Shown here: piece after piece, positions 57,157 to 64,000 of the stretch | Position numbering within the stretch: position 1 is the stretch's first letter | Layout of the letters: each line of letters starts with the position of its first letter | Source: Galbibacter pacificus | Lineage (GTDB): Bacteria > Bacteroidota > Bacteroidia > Flavobacteriales > Flavobacteriaceae | Assembly (NCBI RefSeq): GCF_029603155.1 | Contig: NZ_JAPMUA010000005.1 | Coordinates: 248,001-312,000, forward strand | Length of the DNA stretch: 64,000 bases | Reading direction: 5' to 3' | Notes under the pieces: model-generated | Database searches by the model: none | What the model saw: the letters and a program-made list of their open reading frames with translations, nothing else | What the model was told of the DNA's origin: nothing | Made by a program: the position numbers and the translations under genes

Positions 57157-58314
57157 TTATTTATTAAATTTAGCTTTCTTGCTTCCTTCATATATTTCGT
57201 ACTTCAACAGTTTACTTTCCAGCTTTCCGTTAAACAGTTTGATTCTTCTTGAAGGCCGCAGCCCCACATTTTTTATGGCTTCCATGTTCGAGGTTATAAA
57301 CCAAGCATGGGTATTTGGATAGCTTTGTTTTAATGTGTTGCCTATTTGAGCATAAAATTCCTCCATGTTAATGGCCAGCCTTTCCCCATAAGGTGGGTTA
57401 AAGACCATGTGCAATTTTCCTTCGGTTTCTTTTTCGGACTCAAAGAAATCTTTTTGTTCAATCGTGATATACTCGCCAAGATTGGCATTTTTTACATTGT
57501 CTGTTGCTTTTCTTACTGCCGAAGGAGCCTTGTCAAATCCGTATATTTTATGATGGAATTCCCGTGTTTTATTCAAACTGCTTTCCATTATTTTTTCAAA
57601 AAGATCTTCATCGTAATCGCGCCATTTTTCAAAGGAAAATTCTTTCCTGTTTATGTTTGCCGGGATGTTACAGGCAATCATGGCCGCTTCTATGGGCAAT
57701 GTACCGCTACCGCACATGGGGTCCAAAAAATCGGTTTGCCCGTCCCAACCGCTAAGCAGCAACATTCCCGCGGCAAGTACTTCGTTTATGGGCGCAATAT
57801 TGGTTGCTGTTTTGTAACCCCGTTGGTGAAGCGACTGCCCAGAGCTGTCCAACGAAACTGTACAAAAATCTTTTTGGATGTGTATGTTGATACGCAAATC
57901 GGGGTACTTAAGGTCTACATTGGGCCGTTTGCCTTCTGTATTCCTAAATTTATCGGCAATTGCATCCTTTGTTTTTAGAGCGATAAAAAGAGAATGGTTA
58001 AATTTTTCGGAGTGTACCGTGGCATCAATGGCAAATGTATTGTGGTATGTCATGTATGCTGTCCAATCCATCTTATATATATGATCGTAAAGGTCCTGCT
58101 CGCTCCTTACCCTAAAACCATGGATGGGCTTTAATATTTTTATTGCCGTCCGCAAGCAAAGGTTCGCCTTGTACATAAAACCCTTATCACCTTCAAAAGA
58201 AACATTTCTAATGCCCTTTTCAACATTGATGGCACCTAGGTTTTTAAGTTCCTTTTCAAGTATTTCCTCAAAACCAAACATGGTCTTGGCAACCATTTTA
58301 AAATTATTAGACAT
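57157..58314 (-). CDS. THUMP-domain RNA methyltransferase (RlmL/KL-like)
   Basis: The 385-residue class I SAM methyltransferase has an N-terminal ferredoxin/THUMP part (FKMVAKTMFGFEEILEKELKNLGAINVEKGIRNV). The Rossmann domain has FLDPMCGSGTLPIEAAMIA, IYGFDKAPSAVRKATDNV and VFNPPYGERLAIN (NPPY motif for amino-group methylation). It probably makes m2G in 23S rRNA (RlmL) or tRNA (Trm14/RlmL-type); the target is not decided by sequence. Confidence 0.92.
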   Translation of the reverse strand: MSNNFKMVAKTMFGFEEILEKELKNLGAINVEKGIRNVSFEGDKGFMYKANLCLRTAIKILKPIHGFRVRSEQDLYDHIYKMDWTAYMTYHNTFAIDATVHSEKFNHSLFIALKTKDAIADKFRNTEGKRPNVDLKYPDLRINIHIQKDFCTVSLDSSGQSLHQRGYKTATNIAPINEVLAAGMLLLSGWDGQTDFLDPMCGSGTLPIEAAMIACNIPANINRKEFSFEKWRDYDEDLFEKIMESSLNKTREFHHKIYGFDKAPSAVRKATDNVKNANLGEYITIEQKDFFESEKETEGKLHMVFNPPYGERLAINMEEFYAQIGNTLKQSYPNTHAWFITSNMEAIKNVGLRPSRRIKLFNGKLESKLLKYEIYEGSKKAKFNK

Positions 58315-58406
58315 CTACCAGCTGTTTTAAAACGCAAAAATACGTTAATTTAGTTCCCTGAAACAATAAATACCGGATAAGCCCGCCAAAAAAGGGTTCT
58401 TTTTAT

Positions 58407-59081
58407 ATGTTAAACTATTTACTTCCTATATTAGCAGTACTTGCAGGATATCTTTTTGTATTGATATTCAAAATAAAAGAGAAACATACGCTTAAATTGT
58501 TTTTAGCATTTAGTGGTGCTTTTTTACTTTCTATTACCGTTTTTAACTTGTTTCCGGAAGTTTACCATCATGGCGATCCAAAACGGACCGGTGTTTTTAT
58601 TATGATGGGGATATTGCTCCAGATATTTTTGGAGTTTTTTTCCAAAGGTGCCGAGCATGGTCATGTGCATTTGCATAAAACCCTGAACCAATTTCCGTGG
58701 TTATTGTTTATAAGTTTAAGCATTCATGCCATTTTGGAAGGCTTTCCTATACATGACCACGATACTTTGCTCTATGGAATTATAATCCATAAAATACCCG
58801 TGGCCATAATTTTAAGTACCTTTTTTATAGGTGCAGACATAAGCCGTGGGAAAACTGCCGTGTTTTTAATCTTATTTTCCTTTATGACACCCATTGGAAG
58901 TTTTATAGCCGAAAATTTCGAACCGGTAAAAAGTTACTATCATGAAATTTCGGCTATAGTAATTGGTATTTTCCTTCATATTTCAACAGTTATCCTCTTT
59001 GAAAGTTCAGAAGGGCATAAATTCAATCTTAGAAAATTAATTGTTATCCTTGTAGGCATTGTAATTGCCTATTTTATTTAA
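58407..59081 (+). CDS. ZIP-family metal transporter
   Basis: The 224-residue protein has about seven membrane helices. ZIP signature helices carry metal ligands: LHAILEGFPIHDHDTLLYGIIIHKIPVAIILS (HAxxEG...HKIP). A His-rich cytoplasmic stretch lies earlier (GAEHGHVHLHK). It imports or equilibrates Zn2+/Fe2+ across the inner membrane. Its stop overlaps the start of the convergent Gfo/Idh stop by 4 nt. Confidence 0.88.
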   Translation: MLNYLLPILAVLAGYLFVLIFKIKEKHTLKLFLAFSGAFLLSITVFNLFPEVYHHGDPKRTGVFIMMGILLQIFLEFFSKGAEHGHVHLHKTLNQFPWLLFISLSIHAILEGFPIHDHDTLLYGIIIHKIPVAIILSTFFIGADISRGKTAVFLILFSFMTPIGSFIAENFEPVKSYYHEISAIVIGIFLHISTVILFESSEGHKFNLRKLIVILVGIVIAYFI

Positions 59082-60271
59082 AGCGTAGCAACATCTTCCC
59101 AGTTTACTATTTTGTTATGGTGCATGGCATCGAGCCCCATTTGTACCGAAATGGCCGTTTTGCCCCCTGTTATAACATTAGAAATAGGTTGCTCGTTATT
59201 TAAAATACTGTCTCTAAAATCCATTAAAGCCTGTTTACTGGGATCGGCATGTTTAAAAGGCAACGGAATCCCCTTTCCTTCTTCCCATCCATTGGTAATC
59301 GTGGCCCCGGAAACCCCGTCTACGTCGCCGGTAACTTTCTTCCCTTCGTAAGTACCTTCGGGATAAAACCATGCTTTTGTATAATCGAGTATAATGGTTC
59401 CCTTATCGCCCATTACCTTTATTTGGTAATCGTCTTTGGCATTGGATGTCAAGCAGGTAAAAGTTGCCTTTACACCTTCGGGATATTCGTACATTAAATG
59501 CACATTGTCGTATGTTTCCCTACCGTCTTTCCAGTAATCGATACCGCCCATGCCCATAACCCGGAGCGGATTGGACTTATTCACCCAATTGGCAAAATCT
59601 ATTTGATGCGAGCAGAGTTCGGCAGGCAGGCCACCAGAAAATTCCCTGTACATGCGCCAATTAATGGCACGCTCCAAAGCTGGGTCCGGCACGGGGCGAC
59701 GCCAATTCCAATTACGGTTCCACTGACTTTCAAAAGCGGTTATTTTGCCTATTTTGCCTTCCTCTATAAGTTTTACCACTTCTACATAAAGACGTGAACT
59801 GTGATATTGGTGTCCAGTTTGTACAATTTTTCCGGAACTTTTTGCCAGGTCGGCCATTTGCTTTATCTGGTCGTAGCCTCTTGTCATGGTTTTTTCGCAG
59901 TACACATGTTTTCCGGCATTTAACGCATCGATTGCAATTTTACCGTGTGTTGCAAAAGGGGTGGCTATTAAAACGGCATCAATGTCCTTATCGGCCAGCA
60001 AATCTTCATAATTTGTATACGATTTTGTGTTTTTCCCTGCTCTTTGGAGCCCATTTTGCAGTCGAAACGGAAGAACATCGCAACAAGCAGCCACATTGAC
60101 CCCTTCTATTTCATTTAAAAAAGGAATAAGGCCACCTCCCCTATCGCCAGTTCCAATAACTCCTATTTGTATGGTGTTATTTGCTGTTAATGTCTTGGCA
60201 GCAACGGTTCCAAAAACAGATGTAGCAGCTAAAACTGCACTGCTTTTCTTAACAAAATCTCTACGTTTCAT
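59078..60271 (-). CDS. Gfo/Idh/MocA-family oxidoreductase, Tat-exported (copy 2)
   Basis: The 397-residue protein has a Tat signal MKRRDFVKKSSAVLAATSVF, a Rossmann start QIGVIGTGDRGGGLIPFL, VLIATPFATHGKIAIDALNAGKHVYCEKTM (conserved Lys) and a C-terminal domain with CSHQIDFANWVNKSNPLRVMGMGGIDYWKDGRETYDNVHLMYEYPEGVKATFTC. It is shorter than copy 1 and only distantly similar, so its sugar substrate may differ. No exact LacI-type palindrome precedes it. Confidence 0.93.
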   Translation of the reverse strand: MKRRDFVKKSSAVLAATSVFGTVAAKTLTANNTIQIGVIGTGDRGGGLIPFLNEIEGVNVAACCDVLPFRLQNGLQRAGKNTKSYTNYEDLLADKDIDAVLIATPFATHGKIAIDALNAGKHVYCEKTMTRGYDQIKQMADLAKSSGKIVQTGHQYHSSRLYVEVVKLIEEGKIGKITAFESQWNRNWNWRRPVPDPALERAINWRMYREFSGGLPAELCSHQIDFANWVNKSNPLRVMGMGGIDYWKDGRETYDNVHLMYEYPEGVKATFTCLTSNAKDDYQIKVMGDKGTIILDYTKAWFYPEGTYEGKKVTGDVDGVSGATITNGWEEGKGIPLPFKHADPSKQALMDFRDSILNNEQPISNVITGGKTAISVQMGLDAMHHNKIVNWEDVATL

Positions 60272-60482
60272 GTATATATACTATTAATTTATTTCAGGGC
60301 ATCAATTTTATCAAAATATCAGTAAAACACAACTTTTTATAAATTTTTTATAAAACGGGTACGTACCTTACTCATTTATTATTAATTATTTTGTAAAATT
60401 AAAAATAATAAAAGTGACAAAAAAGCTTCACTCCACTTTCTTTTGTTAGAAATAAAATACTTTTACAGTTTTATATTAAGCC

Positions 60483-60528
60483 GAGTTCGATTATTCTGAC
60501 TTTGGTTATAATAATCGAATTCAGGTTA
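60483..60528. repeat. Dispersed repeat, copy B, as an inverted pair
   Basis: 60483-60504 is identical to the last 22 bp of the repeat at 36911-36938. 60510-60528 is the inverted form of its first 19 bp, with one mismatch. The arms GAGTTCGATTATT and AATAATCGAATTC can fold into a 13-bp hairpin with one mismatch, in the 281-bp gap ahead of the DUF4268 gene. Confidence 0.85.
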
Positions 60529-60552
60529 GAATGTTTTTATTTATAATGATAT

Positions 60553-60981
60553 ATGTTTAGCAAAGAAGCGTCTAAAGCACTGCGGAAAGAATTTTGGATA
60601 TCGTTCGGGAAGTCGTTTCCGAGGAAATGGATTCTTTATAATACAAAAATCAAAAACTTTTCTTTTAAATTCTATTTTGATACCAAAAAGGCGCTTGTCG
60701 CCTTGGATATTGAAGACCCTGACTTGGAGAAAAGGATTCATTATTACGAAAAACTGGAGTCTCTAAAATCGGCCTTAACAGAAAACTATCTTCCCGATGC
60801 CATATATTCGGACATTTATTTTTTAGAAAACGGCAAGGAAATCTCAAGGATTTATGTTTTAAAAGAGAATGTATGCATCCATAACAAGAATACATGGCAG
60901 GAAACCATGCAGTTCCTCAATGAAACAATGATTAAATTCGAAGAATTTTACACTGATTTTGAAGACTTTATAAAATCATAA
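60553..60981 (+). CDS. DUF4268 protein
   Basis: The 142-residue protein has MFSKEASKALRKEFWISFGKSFPRKWILYNTKIKNFSFKFYFDTKKALVALDIEDPD and WQETMQFLNETMIKFEEFYTDFEDFIKS. This matches DUF4268, a small cytoplasmic family often found beside DNA-modification or nuclease genes, though none is here. Function unknown. The MscS gene starts 61 nt later. Confidence 0.82.
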   Translation: MFSKEASKALRKEFWISFGKSFPRKWILYNTKIKNFSFKFYFDTKKALVALDIEDPDLEKRIHYYEKLESLKSALTENYLPDAIYSDIYFLENGKEISRIYVLKENVCIHNKNTWQETMQFLNETMIKFEEFYTDFEDFIKS

Positions 60982-61042
60982 GTTATTATTTCCATACAAT
61001 TTACTATATTTACATACATTTATAGAAAATAAGCGTGGAACT

Positions 61043-61852
61043 ATGGAAAACCTAAGCGTCGATACCATTGCCGAATATGTTTTAAAGTACGGGGTCCCTA
61101 TTTTAAAAGCAATTATAATATTCATCATTGGCTCCTGGATTATCAAGAAAATAGTAAAAGGGCTTAAGGCCTTGATGAGCAAAAGAAGATATGATGAATC
61201 CTTACAAAAATTTCTTGTTAGGCTTGTAAGCGTGCTTCTACAGGTTTTTCTTATCATTACCGTTATTTCTACTTTGGGTGTAGAAACCACCAGTTTGGCC
61301 GCAGTTATAGCCGCAGCAGGCTTGGCCATTGGTATGGCCTTGCAGGGCTCGCTCTCTAATTTTGCGGGCGGGGTATTGATTATTATTTTCAAACCGTATG
61401 AAATTGGGCATTTAATAGAAGCGCAAGGCGAACTGGGCACTGTTAAGGAAATAGACATCTTTAATACCAAGCTCATTACCCCACAGAACAAGCTGGCCAT
61501 TATCCCCAATGGCGCCATGGCAAACAGCAATATTGTAAATTATACAACTGAAGGGAAAATCAGGGTAGACGTAACCATTGGTATTGGTTATGATGAAGAT
61601 ATAAAAAAAGCCAAAGAGGTTTTATTGGAAGTATTGACCAACAACCCTAAAGTATTGAAAGACCCTGCCCCGTCTGTAAATGTATCAGAGTTGGCCGACA
61701 GCTCTGTTAATTTTGCCGTAAGGCCGTATGCAAAGCCAGAAGATTATTGGAGCGTGTTTTTTGCTACGGTTGAAGGCTGTAAACTTGCTTTGGATAAAGC
61801 CGGAATTGAAATTCCATACCCGCACTCGGTCGAAATTCATAAAGATGCATAA
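61043..61852 (+). CDS. Mechanosensitive ion channel, MscS family
   Basis: The 269-residue channel has about three membrane helices. The pore helix is ETTSLAAVIAAAGLAIGMALQGSLSNFAGGVLIIIFKPYEIGHLIEAQG, with the family's Gly/Ala packing, and the cytoplasmic domain carries VDVTIGIGYDEDIKKAKEVLLEVL. It opens on membrane tension to release solutes during hypo-osmotic shock. Full length. It converges on TrhA with a 6-nt gap. Confidence 0.95.
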   Translation: MENLSVDTIAEYVLKYGVPILKAIIIFIIGSWIIKKIVKGLKALMSKRRYDESLQKFLVRLVSVLLQVFLIITVISTLGVETTSLAAVIAAAGLAIGMALQGSLSNFAGGVLIIIFKPYEIGHLIEAQGELGTVKEIDIFNTKLITPQNKLAIIPNGAMANSNIVNYTTEGKIRVDVTIGIGYDEDIKKAKEVLLEVLTNNPKVLKDPAPSVNVSELADSSVNFAVRPYAKPEDYWSVFFATVEGCKLALDKAGIEIPYPHSVEIHKDA

Positions 61853-61858
61853 ACCGGG

Positions 61859-62479
61859 CTAAATAATGCTTAAAATCATTAAATAATGAGAAATTGCCCC
61901 TGCTAAGACAAAAAGGTGCCATATAACATGGTTGTACGGTATTTTGTTTATGGCATAAAACACAATTCCAACGGTATAAAACAACCCGCCAAGCATTAAC
62001 AACAAAAGTTGATAACTTGTAAAAGAAGCCATTAAATTATGTATATCGAAAACAATTAACCAACCCATGGCCAGGTATAACAAAAGCGATAAAGCTTCAA
62101 ATTTTCCCGTAAAAAATATTTTAAGGACAATTCCCATAAAAGTAATCGTCCATACAATATAAAATAATATCCAGCCATTTCCCGGCACGAGCATTACCAA
62201 ACAAACCGGGGTATAAGTGCCCGCAATTAAAACATAAATACTAATATGGTCCAGTTTCCTTAAAACCGTTTTCAGCTCGATTTTGTCCACTAGGTGGTAC
62301 AATGTAGAAACAGTAAAAAGCAAGATCGAGGAGAAGCTATAAACACATATGCTTAAAATGCTAAAATCGGTTTTATGACTATTAAAACTTAGTAAAACAA
62401 AGAATCCGAAAATGGCCAGCAAAACTCCAAAACCATGAGTTAATGTATTCCAAAATTCTTCTTTGGGAGATTGATCCAT
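61859..62479 (-). CDS. trhA: Hemolysin III/TrhA-family (PAQR) membrane protein
   Basis: Start at MDQSPKEEFWNTLTHGFGVLL (62479). The 206-residue protein has seven membrane helices, with the family's helix-1 Glu/His pair in FWNTLTHGFGV. It continues STLYHLVDKIELKTVLRKLDHISIYVLIAGTYTPVCLVML and ends with NHVIWHLFVLAGAISHYLMI, giving the Ser/His/Asp and late His metal-site residues of PAQR proteins. Despite the name, a toxin role is unproven; it may act in membrane lipid homeostasis. Confidence 0.92.
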   Translation of the reverse strand: MDQSPKEEFWNTLTHGFGVLLAIFGFFVLLSFNSHKTDFSILSICVYSFSSILLFTVSTLYHLVDKIELKTVLRKLDHISIYVLIAGTYTPVCLVMLVPGNGWILFYIVWTITFMGIVLKIFFTGKFEALSLLLYLAMGWLIVFDIHNLMASFTSYQLLLLMLGGLFYTVGIVFYAINKIPYNHVIWHLFVLAGAISHYLMILSII

Positions 62480-62619
62480 AAAGCAAAAATAACCAACAAA
62501 CTTCACAATTAATTAAACCCGGTAAAACTTAACATCAATTTAAATCCAAGGACGATTCAGCGTATTTTGTTTTCAATAACTTTTTGGCACCCATAAGCAT
62601 CAACATTAGATTATTATAT

Positions 62620-62627
62620 TATTTTTG
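62620..62627 (+). promoter_or_regulatory. -7 element of pepT
   Basis: TATTTTTG, exact TAnnTTTG, only 14 nt before the pepT ATG (62642), implying a very short leader. No TTTG at the matching -33 position. Confidence 0.4.
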
Positions 62628-62641
62628 ATAAAAACTACTTT

Positions 62642-63880
62642 ATGCAAAAGATAATCGACCGCTTTATTAGCTATGTAAAAATTGACACCCAATCCAATCC
62701 AGATAGCGATTCTACCCCAAGTACAAAAAAACAATGGGACTTAGCAAACAAGTTGGCTGAAGAACTAAAAACCATTGGGATGGAAGATGTAAGCATAGAC
62801 GAAAATGCATACGTAATGGCAACATTGCCCACAAATATAGATCGAAAAATTCCTACAATAGGGTTTATAGCCCATTTTGATACTTCGCCAGATTTTTCTG
62901 GAGCCAATATAAACCCAAAAATTATTGAAAATTACAAAGGCGGGGACATTGTTTTAAATGAAGAAGAAAACATAATCTTGTCGCCAAGCTATTTCGACGA
63001 CCTAAAACAATACAAAGGCCAAACCATTATTACAACCGACGGGACCACCCTCTTGGGCGCTGATGATAAAGCAGGGATTACAGAAATAGTAACCGCCATG
63101 GAATACTTGATAGACAATCCGCACATTCATCACGGACCCGTTCGCATAGCGTTTACCCCAGATGAAGAGATTGGCCGGGGCGCCCATAAATTTGATGTGA
63201 AAAAATTTGGGGCCGAATGGGCCTATACCATGGATGGCTCCCAAGTTGGGGAGCTAGAATACGAAAACTTTAATGCAGCAGGCGTAAAAGTTACCGTTAA
63301 AGGAAAAAGTGTACATCCAGGGTATGCAAAAGGCAAAATGATAAATGCCATTACCATAGCCAATGAATTTTTGTCTATGTTACCAAAAAAAGAAATGCCG
63401 CAATTTACGCATCACCGGGAAGGATTTTTTCACTTTTACGAATTTAAGGGCAATGTTGAACATGCCGAAATTAACGGCATTATACGAGACCACGACAGAG
63501 ATAAATTTGATGCCCGGAAAGAACTCCTAGAACGTATGATAAGCGATTTAACCGATCGGTTTGGCAGTATTATTTCCATAGAAATCAAGGATCAATATTA
63601 CAACATGAAGGAAAAAATAGAACCCGTAATGCATATTGTTGATATTGCCGAACAAGCCATGCTCGACCTAAATATCGAGCCCATAATAAAACCTATTCGT
63701 GGCGGTACGGACGGCTCTCAACTTTCGTACATGGGTTTGCCATGCCCCAATATTTTTGCCGGCGGACATAATTTTCATGGAAGGTACGAATACGTTCCGG
63801 CCGAAAGCATGAAAAAAGCAACTGATGTTATAGTCAAAATTGTAGAATTAACGGCAAAATATTATAACGATGAAGCCTAA
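62642..63880 (+). CDS. pepT: Peptidase T (tripeptidase)
   Basis: The 412-residue M20B aminotripeptidase has the usual start IIDRFISYVKIDTQSNPDSDSTPST, HFDTSPDFSG (HxD), LLGADDKAGITEIVTAMEYL (bridging Asp), AFTPDEEIGRGAHKF (Glu-Glu), and PIRGGTDGSQLSYMGLPCPNIFAGGHNFHGRYEYVP (late His). It cleaves N-terminal residues from tripeptides in the cytoplasm. The next gene starts 11 nt before its stop. Confidence 0.95.
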   Translation: MQKIIDRFISYVKIDTQSNPDSDSTPSTKKQWDLANKLAEELKTIGMEDVSIDENAYVMATLPTNIDRKIPTIGFIAHFDTSPDFSGANINPKIIENYKGGDIVLNEEENIILSPSYFDDLKQYKGQTIITTDGTTLLGADDKAGITEIVTAMEYLIDNPHIHHGPVRIAFTPDEEIGRGAHKFDVKKFGAEWAYTMDGSQVGELEYENFNAAGVKVTVKGKSVHPGYAKGKMINAITIANEFLSMLPKKEMPQFTHHREGFFHFYEFKGNVEHAEINGIIRDHDRDKFDARKELLERMISDLTDRFGSIISIEIKDQYYNMKEKIEPVMHIVDIAEQAMLDLNIEPIIKPIRGGTDGSQLSYMGLPCPNIFAGGHNFHGRYEYVPAESMKKATDVIVKIVELTAKYYNDEA

Positions 63881-64000
63881 AAATGTAGACGAATACATAC
63901 AAAAACATTTGCAGTGGGAAAACGAACTAATGCTACTCCGCTCTATAATAAATGAAACAGAGCTTGAAGAAAATATTAAATGGGGAGCGCCCACTTATAC
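63870..64000 (+). CDS. DUF1801/YdeI-like protein, N-terminal part (cut by window edge)
   Basis: An ATG at 63870 opens a frame to the window end, MKPKNVDEYIQKHLQWENEL...ELEENIKWGAPTY. The pattern DEYI...W..EL..LR.ii.....EE.IKWG.P.Y is that of the DUF1801/YdeI family, a proposed iron-chaperone-like fold. Only about 43 residues are in the window. It overlaps pepT by 11 nt. Confidence 0.72.
   Translation, partial: MKPKNVDEYIQKHLQWENELMLLRSIINETELEENIKWGAPTY

Noticed and set aside
60350..60368. TAAAACGGGTACGTACC upstream of the second Gfo/Idh gene, possible related operator
   Set aside because: The central 10-bp palindrome GGTACGTACC differs in core from the TAAAACGTTTTA sites and has no -7 element at the 43-nt distance.

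Overview
The window looks like a chromosomal segment of a Bacteroidota bacterium, most likely a marine member of the Flavobacteriaceae. The evidence is an AT-rich sequence, abundant N-terminal signal peptides followed by short beta-rich outer-membrane proteins, several gene families largely confined to this group (DUF4270, DUF4907, DUF6452/DUF6048, CCC-motif membrane protein), LytS/LytTR regulation, and promoters of the Bacteroidota type (TTTG, about 19 nt, TAnnTTTG) instead of E. coli-type -35/-10 boxes. No integrase, transposase, phage gene, CRISPR array, tRNA or rRNA was seen. The segment reads as stable core genome with small accessory insertions.

Layout. 1-2.5 kb: the start of a large two-component-type propeller sensor (off the left edge) and a 6-phosphogluconolactonase-like lipoprotein. 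2.6-5.8 kb: an outer-membrane barrel, RNase Y, a 6S-type regulatory RNA, zapA and a coiled-coil partner. 5.9-10.7 kb: an M23 peptidase, a TonB-dependent receptor and a secreted protein. 10.7-14.5 kb: a Fur-family regulator with moaE and moeA, divergent from an alginate-export-type porin across a long perfect palindrome. 14.5-20.6 kb: LytTR regulator and LytS-type kinase, DUF4907, Kelch lipoprotein, then DUF4270 lipoprotein and an outer-membrane protein. 20.6-25.5 kb: MFS exporter, Crp/Fnr regulator, glutathione peroxidase, and a WYL regulator divergent from a DinB gene with two matching operators. 25.5-34 kb: sulfatase, hisS, rpsF-rpsR-rplI, a lone LytTR regulator and priA. 34-42.8 kb: DUF2147, YihY/BrkB, nadC, rlmH, an Omp85-like barrel, rdgB, a molybdopterin-fold protein, GNAT, a Tat-exported Gfo/Idh oxidoreductase and cysteine desulfurase. 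42.9-48.3 kb: a calcium-repeat lipoprotein, an Smr protein, small membrane proteins and a four-gene ABC-2 operon. 48.5-64 kb: M20 peptidase and esterase, an AAA/VWA pair, RlmD with DUF6452/DUF6048, an RlmL-like methyltransferase, a ZIP transporter, a second Gfo/Idh protein, DUF4268, MscS, TrhA, PepT and the start of a DUF1801-type gene.

How the parts connect. Cell division and RNA turnover (zapA, rny, 6S RNA), translation and RNA modification (hisS, S6/S18/L9, RlmH, RlmD, RlmL-like) and genome maintenance (priA, rdgB) form the housekeeping backbone. The sulfatase and the first Gfo/Idh oxidoreductase, 14 kb apart, carry the same LacI-type palindrome at the same distance from a -7 promoter element, which suggests one sugar-responsive regulon. 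Molybdenum-cofactor genes sit beside a porin and a regulator, and a small molybdopterin-fold protein lies elsewhere in the window.

The most noteworthy non-coding signals are the 6S-type RNA, the shared LacI-type operators, the paired TGACA-N6-TGTCA operators, the 22-bp palindrome at the moeA/porin junction, a dispersed inverted repeat present at two loci, short tandem heptamer/octamer repeats, and promoters lying so close to the start codon that the mRNAs should be leaderless. No wholly new multi-gene system could be demonstrated. The best candidate for undescribed function is the translationally coupled ABC-2/LolA-like operon at 45.4-48.3 kb.
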